A DNA stretch of 62,756 nt, taken from IMG/VR virus record IMGVR_UViG_3300027869_000002, positions 1 through 62,756 of that record, one strand, 5' to 3'. This document shows positions 15,036 to 23,984 of this stretch, in pieces (position 1 is the stretch's first letter; each line of letters begins with the position of its first letter). Position numbers and translations under genes: made by a program. Origin of the DNA: a virus. The notes below the pieces were generated by a model. That model was given only the letters and a program-made list of their open reading frames with translations, did no database searches and had not been told where the DNA came from.

Positions 15036-15302
15036 TCAGGCAGCCGGTGCCGGGGGTGCTGGCGCGGCAATCACAACTGGCGCGGCGATTACCCTGGGTT
15101 TGCGTCGCTCACCGACCCGATTTTTATTTGACGCCAGGGTCTGCGTCAGATCGAAGAACCAAGCGTTCAAATAGCCGCATTCTTCGAGCGGCGCCGGCAT
15201 GGTCGAGGCGGCGTCCACAAACAGCTTGCCGCCCACGGCCACCACGGTAGCCCAGGGAATCACGTGCAGGATTTGAGAGAGTGTTGCGAGTATAGGTGTC
15301 AT
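15036..15302 (-). CDS. Last gene of the late block, 88 aa
   Basis: One hydrophobic stretch (PWATVVAVGGKLFVDAA) and an Ala/Pro-rich tail (VIAAPAPPAPAA). It follows the fibre genes with a three-base gap. It may be a fibre accessory or holin-like membrane protein; undecided. Confidence 0.55.
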   Translation of the reverse strand: MTPILATLSQILHVIPWATVVAVGGKLFVDAASTMPAPLEECGYLNAWFFDLTQTLASNKNRVGERRKPRVIAAPVVIAAPAPPAPAA

Positions 15303-15305
15303 AGG

Positions 15306-15698
15306 TCAAAAGGAGTTGCTGTAGCCGGCAGCGCCCATCTGCGCCCAGGAGTTCGGGGCATAGCACCAGTAGAAATTTCCGATCGCATCGAACGCCATCT
15401 GGCCGGGAATGCCGGCGGAGTTGTGATGTGCTGGTGTCGCGACCCGAAGAACGGGGGGCGCGCCCGCGTCGATAGCGTTGCCGTTCGCGTCGAAGATCAG
15501 CGCGTCGCCGTCCGCCGCCGAACCGTTGAACATCTGGAACAGCGCGCCGGTGCCCTGCCTGGCGATCGTCCGCACCTGGTCGAAGTCAATATTCCCGCGC
15601 TGCGTTTTGACCGCCGCACCCGCTCCGCCCGAGGGATAGGAAAATACCAGCGGGAGCGTGCCGATGTGCGCGGCGGTGCCTGACCAGGTGAGGATCAT
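15306..15698 (-). CDS. Tail-fibre-associated protein, 130 aa
   Basis: Gly/Ala/Asn-rich beta pattern with GAPPVLRVATPAHH, a variant of the GSPPV motif of this phage, and FDAIGNFYWCYAPNSW near the end, a surface-exposed fibre-tip style. Probably the distal appendage protein. Confidence 0.6.
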   Translation of the reverse strand: MILTWSGTAAHIGTLPLVFSYPSGGAGAAVKTQRGNIDFDQVRTIARQGTGALFQMFNGSAADGDALIFDANGNAIDAGAPPVLRVATPAHHNSAGIPGQMAFDAIGNFYWCYAPNSWAQMGAAGYSNSF

Positions 15699-16436
15699 TT
15701 AAGCCTGCGGGATGATGGTGATAGGCCGCGCGTCCGCGCCGGTGGCGGTGAATAGGAAGTTGATGATGCCGCCGTTCAAGTCCGTGTTCGCCAGGTTGAT
15801 CAGATAGAAGCCGCTTCCGAGTTCCGTGACCGCATTGGCGCAGGCGCCCAAGGCTCCGCCATCGATGGAACGGACGGCAGTGACTGTAGCCCCCAGCTTG
15901 GGCGTCACGTGATCGGAGGATTGCACCAGGTAGAACGCAAAATTGTTAAACGCCGTGTTCTTCTTCACCTGCATCTCGCCAGGCGCGTAGGTCACGCGGC
16001 CGCTGGCATCGCCCGTGGGCAAGCCGCCATTCGCTCCCGCCGCGGCGTTGGGGAGTGCCGTCAATCCAGCGCGCACGCCATCCTGGTTCGACCAGGCCGT
16101 CAATTCCACCTCGATGGCAACTGCGCCCATATTGGCGGCCCCTTGCAGGTAGAGAGTCACCAGGTCCGCGCCGGTGATCAGCGCAGCGTTGGGGATGCCG
16201 ATTTCGTAGAGACCCGGCATGTTGGTCGCATCGACTTCTATGAATCCCCCGGTGGCCCAGGTGCCAAGCGTCATGGTGGCGAGCGTGACAGCCACGCTTC
16301 CCGCTCCCGTGTTGCGCTTGTAGTAGCACGTCAGGCCGGAAGTACCGAACGCGAGCCCGGTGCGCCCTAGACCTGTCGAGCTATTCGGAATGTAGACCTG
16401 GATGATTTGCGAAGTGGTGCCGACTTGACGTTCCAT
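15699..16436 (-). CDS. Tail fibre / baseplate upper-type protein with two repeated domains, 245 aa
   Basis: The N-terminal half (GLTCYYKRNTGAG, then GGFIEVDATNMPGLYEIGIP, then GADLVTLYLQG) and the C-terminal half (LGATVTAVRSIDGG, then LGSGFYLINLANTDLNGG, then INFLFTATGADARPITI) are diverged copies of the same ~95-residue beta domain. The first matches a module common in siphophage adsorption proteins. Likely a receptor-binding or adaptor protein at the tail tip. Confidence 0.65.
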   Translation of the reverse strand: MERQVGTTSQIIQVYIPNSSTGLGRTGLAFGTSGLTCYYKRNTGAGSVAVTLATMTLGTWATGGFIEVDATNMPGLYEIGIPNAALITGADLVTLYLQGAANMGAVAIEVELTAWSNQDGVRAGLTALPNAAAGANGGLPTGDASGRVTYAPGEMQVKKNTAFNNFAFYLVQSSDHVTPKLGATVTAVRSIDGGALGACANAVTELGSGFYLINLANTDLNGGIINFLFTATGADARPITIIPQA

Positions 16437-16463
16437 TGTTTGGGCCTTTGGGGGAAAAGCGGA

Positions 16464-17429
16464 TTACTGCGCGACCAGTGAGCTGAAGGAGCTATGGAGG
16501 AAGGTCACAGAGGAAGTGTTCGAGGCGTTATTTGCGTTGATGAACCCGCCGCAGTTGGTCACCGCAGCCAGGTTCCCGCTGGTCGATGCGGTGAGCGTGC
16601 GCCAGCCGCCCGTGGTTCCTCCTGGGGTGCCAACGCCGTCGAAGGAGTAGTGATAGGAGAGCGTTCCCGAAGAGTTTCCTACGTGAATCCAGATCTGGGT
16701 GCCCGCTGGCTGCGAGTTAAAGCCGTCGGCGTTGAGTGAAGAGGAAGCGGAGGTCGTGGTCGCCCAGGTTTCGCTGGCAATGACCGATGAGGACCCGTTA
16801 AAATTCACCCCGACGCCCGTCAGCTTGGTGCCGTCGTCCACTTCGATGCCCGCAAACGGGTTGCCGCTCAGGTAGCCGCTTATAACGTAGAGAATGTACC
16901 AGTCGGTCCAGGCGCTGCCGCTGTTGCACGCTGAATGCAGGACGCGCAGACTGTTACCGCTGGTAGCCGTCGCGGCGATAGAGAGGAAATTCGTGCCCGA
17001 AACCGAAGCGGACGAGCCCTGATTCATCCAAGTGGCCCATGTCGGCTTAGTGAGCGTCCACATTCCGTATCCAGCAGGCGCGCCGCCGGTGGCCGACACC
17101 GTGCAACTCGAGCCCAGGGTGCAGGTGGTGCTGTTGACGGTTGTGGACGCGTTGGCAAGCGCGGCGTTCGGCACGGCCTCATAAGTGACCGCGTTGGTAC
17201 CGGTGACCACGGGGACGGTGTTCGTGGATGGGCTGGCACCATAGGTCACGCCGTGGACCTTGGCAACCGTGGCCGCGGCGGATCCGCAGCACGAAGCCGT
17301 GACGTCCCCGGTTAAAGCGGTCAGTCCCGCCACTCCGGTGGTCAGGGGCGTCTGTCCGATGGCGGACGCCACGATGATGATGAGCAGCGCGAAAATTCCA
17401 AGGCGCACCTTGCGCCAGTCGATATGCAT
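16464..17429 (-). CDS. Tail fibre protein with N-terminal hydrophobic leader, 321 aa
   Basis: Begins with a basic then hydrophobic segment (LGIFALLIIIVASAIGQ) that looks like a signal peptide, unusual for a virion protein. Then comes ALTGDVTASCCGSAAATVAKV, the repeated LTGDVT phrase typical of phage fibres. The C-terminal ~200 residues are Gly/Ser/Thr-rich beta structure with conserved Trp, resembling a lectin-like sandwich. Confidence 0.65.
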   Translation of the reverse strand: MHIDWRKVRLGIFALLIIIVASAIGQTPLTTGVAGLTALTGDVTASCCGSAAATVAKVHGVTYGASPSTNTVPVVTGTNAVTYEAVPNAALANASTTVNSTTCTLGSSCTVSATGGAPAGYGMWTLTKPTWATWMNQGSSASVSGTNFLSIAATATSGNSLRVLHSACNSGSAWTDWYILYVISGYLSGNPFAGIEVDDGTKLTGVGVNFNGSSSVIASETWATTTSASSSLNADGFNSQPAGTQIWIHVGNSSGTLSYHYSFDGVGTPGGTTGGWRTLTASTSGNLAAVTNCGGFINANNASNTSSVTFLHSSFSSLVAQ

Positions 17430-17439
17430 GCGAGTTCCT

Positions 17440-18114
17440 TTAGTGGGTGTATTGCGTGACAGGTGGATCGTCGGTCGATTTGGGAGCCACGGTAAACGTG
17501 ACGGTTGCCCCGCTCGCCGTGTAGTCCGTGGTGGGAATCTGCTCTACGCCATTCAGCCACACGGTCTGCGAGGAAACGGGATTCGGCGTGTAGCTTGAGG
17601 TGAAAGCGGTGTTTGATCCGTTCAAGGTGCCCGAGAGGTTCTCGCGGACGATACTGGGTCCGGAGCTCCCGGCGCCGCGTTCGGTGAAGTAGTTCGTGCC
17701 ATCCGACGCGATGTAGATGCCCTGGCCCGGCTGCAGCACGATCGACGCGGACGATCCGTCAAGATTCGCGCCTGCAGGAGGCGACCCGCTTAACGGGGTG
17801 ATCGTGAGCGTGGGAGTGACCGGCGGGCTTCCGGCAGTGACGCTCGCGTTCTGGATGAAGACGTCCCATTGTCCAAAGGGGGGCGCCGAGGGAAGCGTGA
17901 ACGTGCCGTTGGCCGTGCCTTCGAATACCAGCAGCATCCCGCAGTCGGAGCTGAGGAGCTGATAGCTGACGGTTTTGACCGCGGCCCCGCCGGTATTCGG
18001 CACATACGCGGAGTCGTTCCGCGGCGTGGAGGTGTCGCGCTGCCACTTGGCGTTCTGGCGTCCGGAGGGCGCCGCGGGCGTCGCGTCGTTCAGGTTTTGC
18101 TGGTTGGCAGGCAT
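17440..18114 (-). CDS. Tail appendage protein, 224 aa, with two GSPP motifs
   Basis: Beta-rich, Ser/Thr/Gly-heavy. AGSPPVT and SGSPPAG occur at residues 95-99 and 110-114 (nt 17818-17832 and 17773-17787), and the C-terminus has a related DDPPVTQ. The last third (SQTVWLNGVEQIPTTDYTASG) is the frequent phage repeat of a beta hairpin with a vxlNGveq phrase. Fibre or collar component. Confidence 0.6.
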   Translation of the reverse strand: MPANQQNLNDATPAAPSGRQNAKWQRDTSTPRNDSAYVPNTGGAAVKTVSYQLLSSDCGMLLVFEGTANGTFTLPSAPPFGQWDVFIQNASVTAGSPPVTPTLTITPLSGSPPAGANLDGSSASIVLQPGQGIYIASDGTNYFTERGAGSSGPSIVRENLSGTLNGSNTAFTSSYTPNPVSSQTVWLNGVEQIPTTDYTASGATVTFTVAPKSTDDPPVTQYTH

Positions 18115-18153
18115 GACCGCAATGCGCTATATGTGTTGGGCGGAGGAATCCGA

Positions 18154-18585
18154 ATGGCACCGAAACAGATTGTGCGTCCCCCACTGAAAACGCCGGAAGC
18201 AGAGAAGCCGTCCGAAGTAAAGAAACCCGCCGAGGCAGAGAAAAAAGCCGAAGCACATGACAGGCGGAGTGCCGCGGGCGTAGCGTGGAAGAAGCCTCTC
18301 CCGCGAGAACCAGACCATCTCCTGTGGAAACGCGCCCGCGCCGAAAATGCGCGCGTGGTGATTCGCCTGCTAACCGGCGACGTGATCGCTGGCTTGGTGG
18401 CGGACTCCGGCTTGTACACCGTGATGATTCAAAGCGACGACGGCCAAGTGCTCGTTTTTAAAAACGCGATCGCGACGGTTCATGCCCCGTTCACCAGCAG
18501 CTCGAAAGAGTCGAAGCCGGACGAGCCGCCGGGCCCCACGACGGTTCCCCCACCTCCTGGCAGCGCCACGATCGATCCGATGTAA
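18154..18585 (+). CDS. Hfq-like Sm-fold RNA-binding protein, 143 aa
   Basis: Preceded by GGAGGAAT. Residues 1-50 are a Lys/Glu/Pro-rich arm. Residues 54-110 align with bacterial Hfq: an N-terminal helix (DHLLWKRARAENA), then Sm1 strands (VVIRLLTGDVIAGLV, compared with VSIYLVNGIKLQGQI in Hfq), and Sm2 VFKNAIATV (compared with VYKHAISTV). The conserved Lys is kept and His is replaced by Asn. The tail is Ser/Pro-rich. It is antisense within the late block and its last 106 bases overlap the 3' end of the tail hub gene. Probably a hexameric RNA chaperone acting on phage or host small RNAs; the family is well supported, the role is inferred. Confidence 0.75.
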   Translation: MAPKQIVRPPLKTPEAEKPSEVKKPAEAEKKAEAHDRRSAAGVAWKKPLPREPDHLLWKRARAENARVVIRLLTGDVIAGLVADSGLYTVMIQSDDGQVLVFKNAIATVHAPFTSSSKESKPDEPPGPTTVPPPPGSATIDPM

Positions 18586-21500
18586 GTGTTTCCCGGCACG
18601 CCCACTAGCGCCGCGGAGGTCTGGCAAATCCCTACGAGATTCGTCTGCCCCGGTGAGTCTCCGGTGTAGCCCGGATCTGTGATGGTCACGTAATAGGTCG
18701 TCGGCACTGAAGGCGCGGGAATGGTGAACACGCGCGCATTGTAAACCACCGTGTTCGACGGAAAATTCGCCGTCACCTGCGCCATATCGATGGTGGTGGC
18801 GGTGGGATTTGACAGCGCCGCCGATGGAGCAACCGGCGGAGAGCCCGCGGGCGTGGGAGTCACGGAATAGCTCGATGGATTTCCGGATGCCGAGCCCGCC
18901 GCGCCCGTCGGGGTGTAGGCGTATGGAGTGCAGTCGGCCAGGTCCTGGACCTGCGCGATGTTCGAATTAAAGGCCGCGAATTTGAAATAGAGCGTCTTGC
19001 CGATCCACGTCGGATCCAAGGCCAGGCGCATGATGCCGGTGTAGGGCGGTCCCACGAAACAGAATCGCGATGTGCCGCTTTGAGACAACGGCACGGCTGG
19101 AATGATCGGCCCTTGGTGGAAGACGCCCTGATTCGGCGCAGGGCAGCCGAAGACTCCGCGGTCCAGGTGATTTCCCACCGGCGGAGATCCCGTCGCGAGC
19201 GCCTTCAGCGCGTAGATTTCCGTGCCGACCAGCTCCGCCAGAGCGTAGGTCATCAGCTCGTATGGAATCCCCGTCACCTGGTTGCCGCTGGGGGGAAGCG
19301 CGATGGCTCCGAAGTGGATGGCGTTCTGTCCATCCGGCCCGGCCAGCGTGTCGTTCTGCGCCGAGACAAGTGGTACGGCGACATCCCACACGGCTAGTTG
19401 CGATTGATCGGAGCCCAAGGGCAGCGATGGATTTTCGCGCAGGTTCCAGGCAAAGTGCGGAGTGATGGTGAAGGGGTCCTGGTTCTGATTGTTCGCGGCG
19501 TCGTAGCCGAACGCGATGACCAGACTGCCGGGCTGGTTGACCGGGTAGGCTCCGCTCGAGATAGTGAAGGCGCCGCCGAAAATCGCCTGGTTAAACGAGA
19601 ACGTGAAGGGCAGGACACTGGGGGGCGAGCCCGTGGTGGCCAGGTCGGAGTATTCGAGCGCCGCGAACAGAATCTCTCCTGTTCCCGATTGAAACGATAC
19701 CGTAACCGTGTTCCCGCCCGAGACGATGTTCAGCGCGGCGTATACGTAGACCTTGGAGTAGACGCCGAAATCGGAGACGGCGGAGGTGGTGAACAGCAAC
19801 CCGTAGGAGTTGCCGTTCGAGTCTGAGACGTTGACGCCCAGCGGCATGCTTTCGCGCGTCGCAATGATCAGTAGGATGGCGTTGCCCGGATTGTTCGAGA
19901 GTGGAAAGATCTTGGAGGCGGTGGAGGCGCTGACGGCGGCCGTTGAACAGGACTGCTGATAGAGCGGGGAAGTGGCCGCCCCCGTCACCAGACACGGATA
20001 CGTGAAGGCGTCCTCGTCGGTGGCCGAATAGGAATCCAGCGTCCCGTGGCATTCCGAAAGGTCTACGATGAGATCGTTCGTTGAATCGGGCGACGGATGC
20101 GCCGCCCAGGGTTGGGTGAGCCATCCGGTGGTGGCGTTACCTAAGAGCGCGTTCGAGGGCGGGGCGTTGTTTCCGCCGACGACACTGCCGCCCTGCACCA
20201 AAGGCGCCACGGGCTGGTAGCTGTTCCCGCCGTCTGTCGAGACATACACGAAGCAGCCGCCGTAGTCCGGGATGACCGGCGGACTCCCCACGGCGGCGCC
20301 GCCGGAGACGGCCAGCCACAATTCGGGCTGCGTGTTCCCTCCCGCGAGTCTCGGTACCGGCTCGAAGAGCACCGGAATATTCACCGATCCCGGAGCTCCG
20401 GTTTTCGGAATGTATCCCTGCTGCTGAGTCGCGGGAAGTTCGAGGGGCGCGTAGCAGCCGTAGATAAACGGCTCCGCCGTGCACTTCAGGCCGAGGTCTT
20501 TGTCTTCATCGCATGAGAGCAGGCGGACCGGGACTTTCACATATGGCACAGGCACCGTTCCGCCCGGCCCCTGCGTGTTCGGCATCATGGAGGCCACGGG
20601 AACCGTGACCAGGTCGCCAGGTTCGAACAGTTTCCATTTCGCGTTCAGCGTGAACTCGGTCTGATTTCTGACCAGGTCCGCCAGTCTCACCTGGATGTCG
20701 AGATACATTCTCGAGACCGCCGGCGACTGGAACATGGGCATGCGCTTGGGCGAGTCCTTGCGCGGCCCGTAGAGCGCTACCGCTCCGGATTCCGGCTCCG
20801 AGATGTTGACTTCGTTGTATTGGGATGCCCGGTTGGGATGCGAGACGCTCAGAATGTCCGGTACGTTCACCTGCGCCTTGCGCGTGACAGTGACGGGCGG
20901 AGTATCCGGGCTCGATGTGATGAAGTCGGACTCGACCAGGTCAACGATGGGGCCCGCCGCGGTGGGCGCGTTGTAGACGGCGCCGTTTCCAACCGCCGAG
21001 ACTTCCGAGCGCGCGATGGACTTGAGCGAGAAGCCCGACCAGACCGGCCAGGCATCCATGGCTTCGTAGAGCTGCCCCAGGATGTCCGAGCCCCTGACCT
21101 GCGAATCAAGAAACAGCGAGCCCCACAGTCCCGCGGCCCGGCACTGGTTTCGCACGATCTGGAGCGACGGCTTGTCGAGAATGTCCCCGATCACATTGCC
21201 GAGGGCGGGGGGATAGTTCGGAGGCTGCGAGCACTTGAACGCCAGCAGGGCCACGTGCGCGGGGGTGTGGCTTGCGCCCACAGTGTGAGCGGTGTATTGG
21301 TACGTCCCTGGAAATTGCACCACGCGGTATTGCTCGCGGCAGAGCGCGGTGAGCACGGTAAGATCGGCCACGTCCGGATTCAGCAGGTTCTGCCACAGCG
21401 CCACCGGAGGAACGGCGCCTCCTCCAGAGAGTTGGGAATAATCCGCGATCGCCAGGATATATTCGGGCGTGCCCTGGACTCCCGTCGTCGTGATGGAAGC

Positions 21501-22970
21501 GGTGGCGCCCGCGGCGGTTGCCGATGCATCGAACGTATCCACGCCGGCGATCTCGAGCAGTGTGATCTGATTGGTGGCCAGGCCGAACCAGGGAATGGTG
21601 ACCGTGACCGTGGTGCCCTGGCCGTTGTGGTTGTAGGCTTTGGCTTGCGCGTACCAGACCTGGAAATTCGCGGCGCCGGCAAATAGTGCGGTCCAGGTGT
21701 TGCCGGCGGTATCCGAAATGCTCATCGCCCCCGAGGAGTCTCCGGCGCCGGCAATCACCACCAGCCAATCGCCCGCCACGTTGGGCAGGTTGTAGGCGAA
21801 CGTCCCACCCCCGCCGGACGCGAGCGCGGGCTCGTAAATGTAATCCGCCTGCTGCATGGTCCCCGGACGCTGCCCGCAGTTCAGCCCGTGCTGGATGGGG
21901 GTTTGCGGGTTATCGTTTCCGAAGCCGGCCTGGGTTGCGCCATAGAACAGGTCCTCCACCATGTCGGCGAAGTCCGCATCGACGCCCGAGCCGTCGCCGG
22001 TGGTTCCCGTGAACGGCCCTGACGGATTGACCGGGAAGGTGCCCAGCAGCTCGGGCGCGAATTCCGGGAAGGTCTGCGACGACCCCATGGCGAAGGCTTC
22101 CGAACCCGCCCCCGCATAATGCGGATAGATGATCTGCTGATCGTCGAGCGGGTTGCCGCTGGTGTTGTCGGTGCCTTGAAATTCCGGCCCGTCTCCGAGC
22201 GATGGCTCGAAGATCAGATTCATCGCGCCCACCGGGGTGTCGGCCGAGGCCTTTTGCCCGTTCAATCCCAGCGCGGTCTGGAGGGCGTTGGTATTGATTT
22301 CGTTGAAGCTCGGGATCTGGGCGTAGTAGACGTTGATGTCATACCCGCCGATGGGATACATGCCCAAAGCCGCATAGGGCAGCTGGATGGTTCGTCCCGC
22401 CGCGGGCGTCCACCAATACGCCCAGGGGGAGTTGCGCTGTCCGGAAGAGTGCACCGGGTCAGGCCCGTTATAGGCCGCGTTCCAGAGCGGGATTTCGTAG
22501 TTTCCGGAAAGCGTGGAGCTGCCCTGGGCGCCGTAATCGTCGAAGGTGACCGAGCCGCCCGAGCTGCCGGTGTAGTTGAAATCGTAGGGAACCGTGACGG
22601 TGACCGCGACAACGGCGTAGAGCGCGGTGTCGGGGACGGTGAGCGTGGCTCCGCCGATGAAACTCGAGTGCAGGGTGTACTTCGCGAAGTTGAGAATCAG
22701 CCACTGGTTCTGATTGATCCACGCCTGCAGGATGGTCGCGATGGGATTGTGGGCCATCAGCCAGTCCACGTTCGCCACGTAGTCCGGAGGGCCCTTCGTT
22801 TTCTTGGCCTTCTTCGCCGATCCCTGGCGCATGTTGGCCATCCAAATCAGGTACGCGGCCCCTTTGGTCATGCCGTAAAGCAGCGGGATGGTCTGGCCAT
22901 AGGCTCCGCTGTTGACAGTGGCGCCGAGGGCTACCGGGCGAATCTGATTTTGTGCTTTACCGCCGAGCAT
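18480..22970 (-). CDS. Large tail hub / tip attachment protein, 1496 aa
   Basis: The N-terminus (RPVALGATVNSGAYGQTIPLLYGMTKG) matches the start of phage tail-tip and gene-transfer-agent gp15-like proteins. The central region holds the Phage-tail-3-type module (PNRASQYNEVNISEP, FELTLNAKWKLFEPGDLV-like strand pattern, then YGGCFVYVSTDGGNSY). Two inserted ~100-residue beta domains of the same type (ISDTAGNTWTALF and VSDSNGNSYGLLF) interrupt it. Four GSPP motifs are present, at 20274, 19617, 19176 and 18831. It should form the tail tip that connects to the fibres encoded downstream. It is about 1.3-1.5 times the usual length because of the insertions. Confidence 0.8.
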   Translation of the reverse strand: MLGGKAQNQIRPVALGATVNSGAYGQTIPLLYGMTKGAAYLIWMANMRQGSAKKAKKTKGPPDYVANVDWLMAHNPIATILQAWINQNQWLILNFAKYTLHSSFIGGATLTVPDTALYAVVAVTVTVPYDFNYTGSSGGSVTFDDYGAQGSSTLSGNYEIPLWNAAYNGPDPVHSSGQRNSPWAYWWTPAAGRTIQLPYAALGMYPIGGYDINVYYAQIPSFNEINTNALQTALGLNGQKASADTPVGAMNLIFEPSLGDGPEFQGTDNTSGNPLDDQQIIYPHYAGAGSEAFAMGSSQTFPEFAPELLGTFPVNPSGPFTGTTGDGSGVDADFADMVEDLFYGATQAGFGNDNPQTPIQHGLNCGQRPGTMQQADYIYEPALASGGGGTFAYNLPNVAGDWLVVIAGAGDSSGAMSISDTAGNTWTALFAGAANFQVWYAQAKAYNHNGQGTTVTVTIPWFGLATNQITLLEIAGVDTFDASATAAGATASITTTGVQGTPEYILAIADYSQLSGGGAVPPVALWQNLLNPDVADLTVLTALCREQYRVVQFPGTYQYTAHTVGASHTPAHVALLAFKCSQPPNYPPALGNVIGDILDKPSLQIVRNQCRAAGLWGSLFLDSQVRGSDILGQLYEAMDAWPVWSGFSLKSIARSEVSAVGNGAVYNAPTAAGPIVDLVESDFITSSPDTPPVTVTRKAQVNVPDILSVSHPNRASQYNEVNISEPESGAVALYGPRKDSPKRMPMFQSPAVSRMYLDIQVRLADLVRNQTEFTLNAKWKLFEPGDLVTVPVASMMPNTQGPGGTVPVPYVKVPVRLLSCDEDKDLGLKCTAEPFIYGCYAPLELPATQQQGYIPKTGAPGSVNIPVLFEPVPRLAGGNTQPELWLAVSGGAAVGSPPVIPDYGGCFVYVSTDGGNSYQPVAPLVQGGSVVGGNNAPPSNALLGNATTGWLTQPWAAHPSPDSTNDLIVDLSECHGTLDSYSATDEDAFTYPCLVTGAATSPLYQQSCSTAAVSASTASKIFPLSNNPGNAILLIIATRESMPLGVNVSDSNGNSYGLLFTTSAVSDFGVYSKVYVYAALNIVSGGNTVTVSFQSGTGEILFAALEYSDLATTGSPPSVLPFTFSFNQAIFGGAFTISSGAYPVNQPGSLVIAFGYDAANNQNQDPFTITPHFAWNLRENPSLPLGSDQSQLAVWDVAVPLVSAQNDTLAGPDGQNAIHFGAIALPPSGNQVTGIPYELMTYALAELVGTEIYALKALATGSPPVGNHLDRGVFGCPAPNQGVFHQGPIIPAVPLSQSGTSRFCFVGPPYTGIMRLALDPTWIGKTLYFKFAAFNSNIAQVQDLADCTPYAYTPTGAAGSASGNPSSYSVTPTPAGSPPVAPSAALSNPTATTIDMAQVTANFPSNTVVYNARVFTIPAPSVPTTYYVTITDPGYTGDSPGQTNLVGICQTSAALVGVPGNTYIGSIVALPGGGGTVVGPGGSSGFDSFELLVNGA

Positions 22971-22990
22971 GGAAGTGGGAAGATCGGGCT

Positions 22991-23188
22991 ATGGTGGATT
23001 TCAAGATTGGCAACGTGGTGCGGCTGAAGACCGGCGGCCCATGCATGACAGTGGAGTCACTCAGCGATTCGCTAAAGGACCGGGTATCCTGCGTGTGGTT
23101 CAAAAATCACGCAAGCGAAAAGGACCCAATATGGGGGGAAGTCACACGCGCAAGATTTGAAGTTCAATCTCTCGAATTGGTTACCTGA
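22991..23188 (+). CDS. DUF2158 / YodC-like small protein, 65 aa
   Basis: Antisense cargo gene in the late block, with GGAAGATCGGGCT upstream of the ATG. FKIGNVVRLKTGGPCMTV followed by CVWF and a terminal strand is the signature of the YodC/DUF2158 family of small beta-barrel proteins. Function of the family is unknown. One-base overlap with the next gene. Confidence 0.75.
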   Translation: MVDFKIGNVVRLKTGGPCMTVESLSDSLKDRVSCVWFKNHASEKDPIWGEVTRARFEVQSLELVT

Positions 23189-23466
23189 TGTTGAGGGACT
23201 GCCAAAAGTGCCGGACGCGCTACGACGACGCGGTTTCGAGAGACTTCTGCCCGCACAAGCCGTTTAAGTGCACGGAGTGCGGAACCGAAACCGGAGTGTC
23301 TCTGATCAGGGTTCTGCGGTCGGACGGAACCTTGCGCATGGAAATCGAACTGTGCGCCCCGTGCGGTGATGCGCTCGCAGCGAAGTACGTCGATCATTCG
23401 CCGCTGACACCGGGGGATATCAGGTCCGCCCAAGCACTCGCGCGGAAGCTCGGCCTGTGCGCGTGA
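23188..23466 (+). CDS. Zinc-ribbon protein, 92 aa
   Basis: Starts by TGATG overlap. Two CxxC pairs in the first third (CQKC and CTEC) plus CPH and CAPC give six to seven likely metal ligands. The helical C-terminus (LTPGDIRSAQALARKLGL) may contact a partner. Antisense to the tail genes, in operon with the YodC-like gene. Confidence 0.65.
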   Translation: MLRDCQKCRTRYDDAVSRDFCPHKPFKCTECGTETGVSLIRVLRSDGTLRMEIELCAPCGDALAAKYVDHSPLTPGDIRSAQALARKLGLCA

Positions 23467-23486
23467 GGCAAGTTTAGCCCGACAGG

Positions 23487-23984
23487 TTAATTTAGCCTGA
23501 ACGGATCAAACACCGCGATTTCGTGATGCGCCCACATGGGATGCCGCGTGGCGTCGGCTTCTGAAACTACCGGAGCGACTGCGTGCGCAATCAGCGGCCA
23601 GGCGAGTACGATGCCGCCGTGGTTATACACGCGGGAAACTCCCACTCTGACCAGCAGCAGGTTCCCCGGGTCAATTCTAGTGGACCGGTACGCCACGCCT
23701 TCCATGGCCTTTTCGGCGTGTCTGAGCAGGCGCACCATGTAGCGCTGCTCGCGCGTGTGACAGCACCAATCGAGATGATAGACGCCCAGGCCTCCGTAGA
23801 TGGCAGACTCGGAAGCCTCGCCGGATTCGACGAGCACGGATCCCAGAAACGTGGCGCAGTCGCACCCCACGCCCTTTAGCCTGGCGCCCAAGCGGTAGGG
23901 TGTGCCGATCCAGCTCCGCGCGATCGCAACAAGTGCGGCTCTACGATCCGCCAAGAGAGGAGCTGGGGACGAACAGGAATCCAT
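23487..23984 (-). CDS. Tail-associated NlpC/P60 cysteine peptidase, 165 aa
   Basis: WIGTPYRLGARLKGVGCDCATF carries the catalytic Cys after the canonical G-x-x-Y segment, and NHGGIVL supplies the histidine. This is the small NlpC/P60 hydrolase that sits next to the tail hub in siphophages and gene-transfer agents, cutting peptidoglycan cross-bridges at entry or trimming tail parts. It overlaps the preceding tail gene by 44 bases. Confidence 0.85.
   Translation of the reverse strand: MDSCSSPAPLLADRRAALVAIARSWIGTPYRLGARLKGVGCDCATFLGSVLVESGEASESAIYGGLGVYHLDWCCHTREQRYMVRLLRHAEKAMEGVAYRSTRIDPGNLLLVRVGVSRVYNHGGIVLAWPLIAHAVAPVVSEADATRHPMWAHHEIAVFDPFRLN

Noticed and set aside
17869-18585. A 238-codon version of the Hfq-like gene starting at 17869
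   Set aside because: The extra N-terminal part is antisense to the appendage gene. The GGAGGAAT site favours the ATG at 18154.
22119-23027. A plus-strand open frame of 302 codons, and others at 20820-21686 and 44085-44837
   Set aside because: They are shadows of the hub gene and of the protease gene; the Arg/Gly/Val-rich composition is typical of antisense frames.
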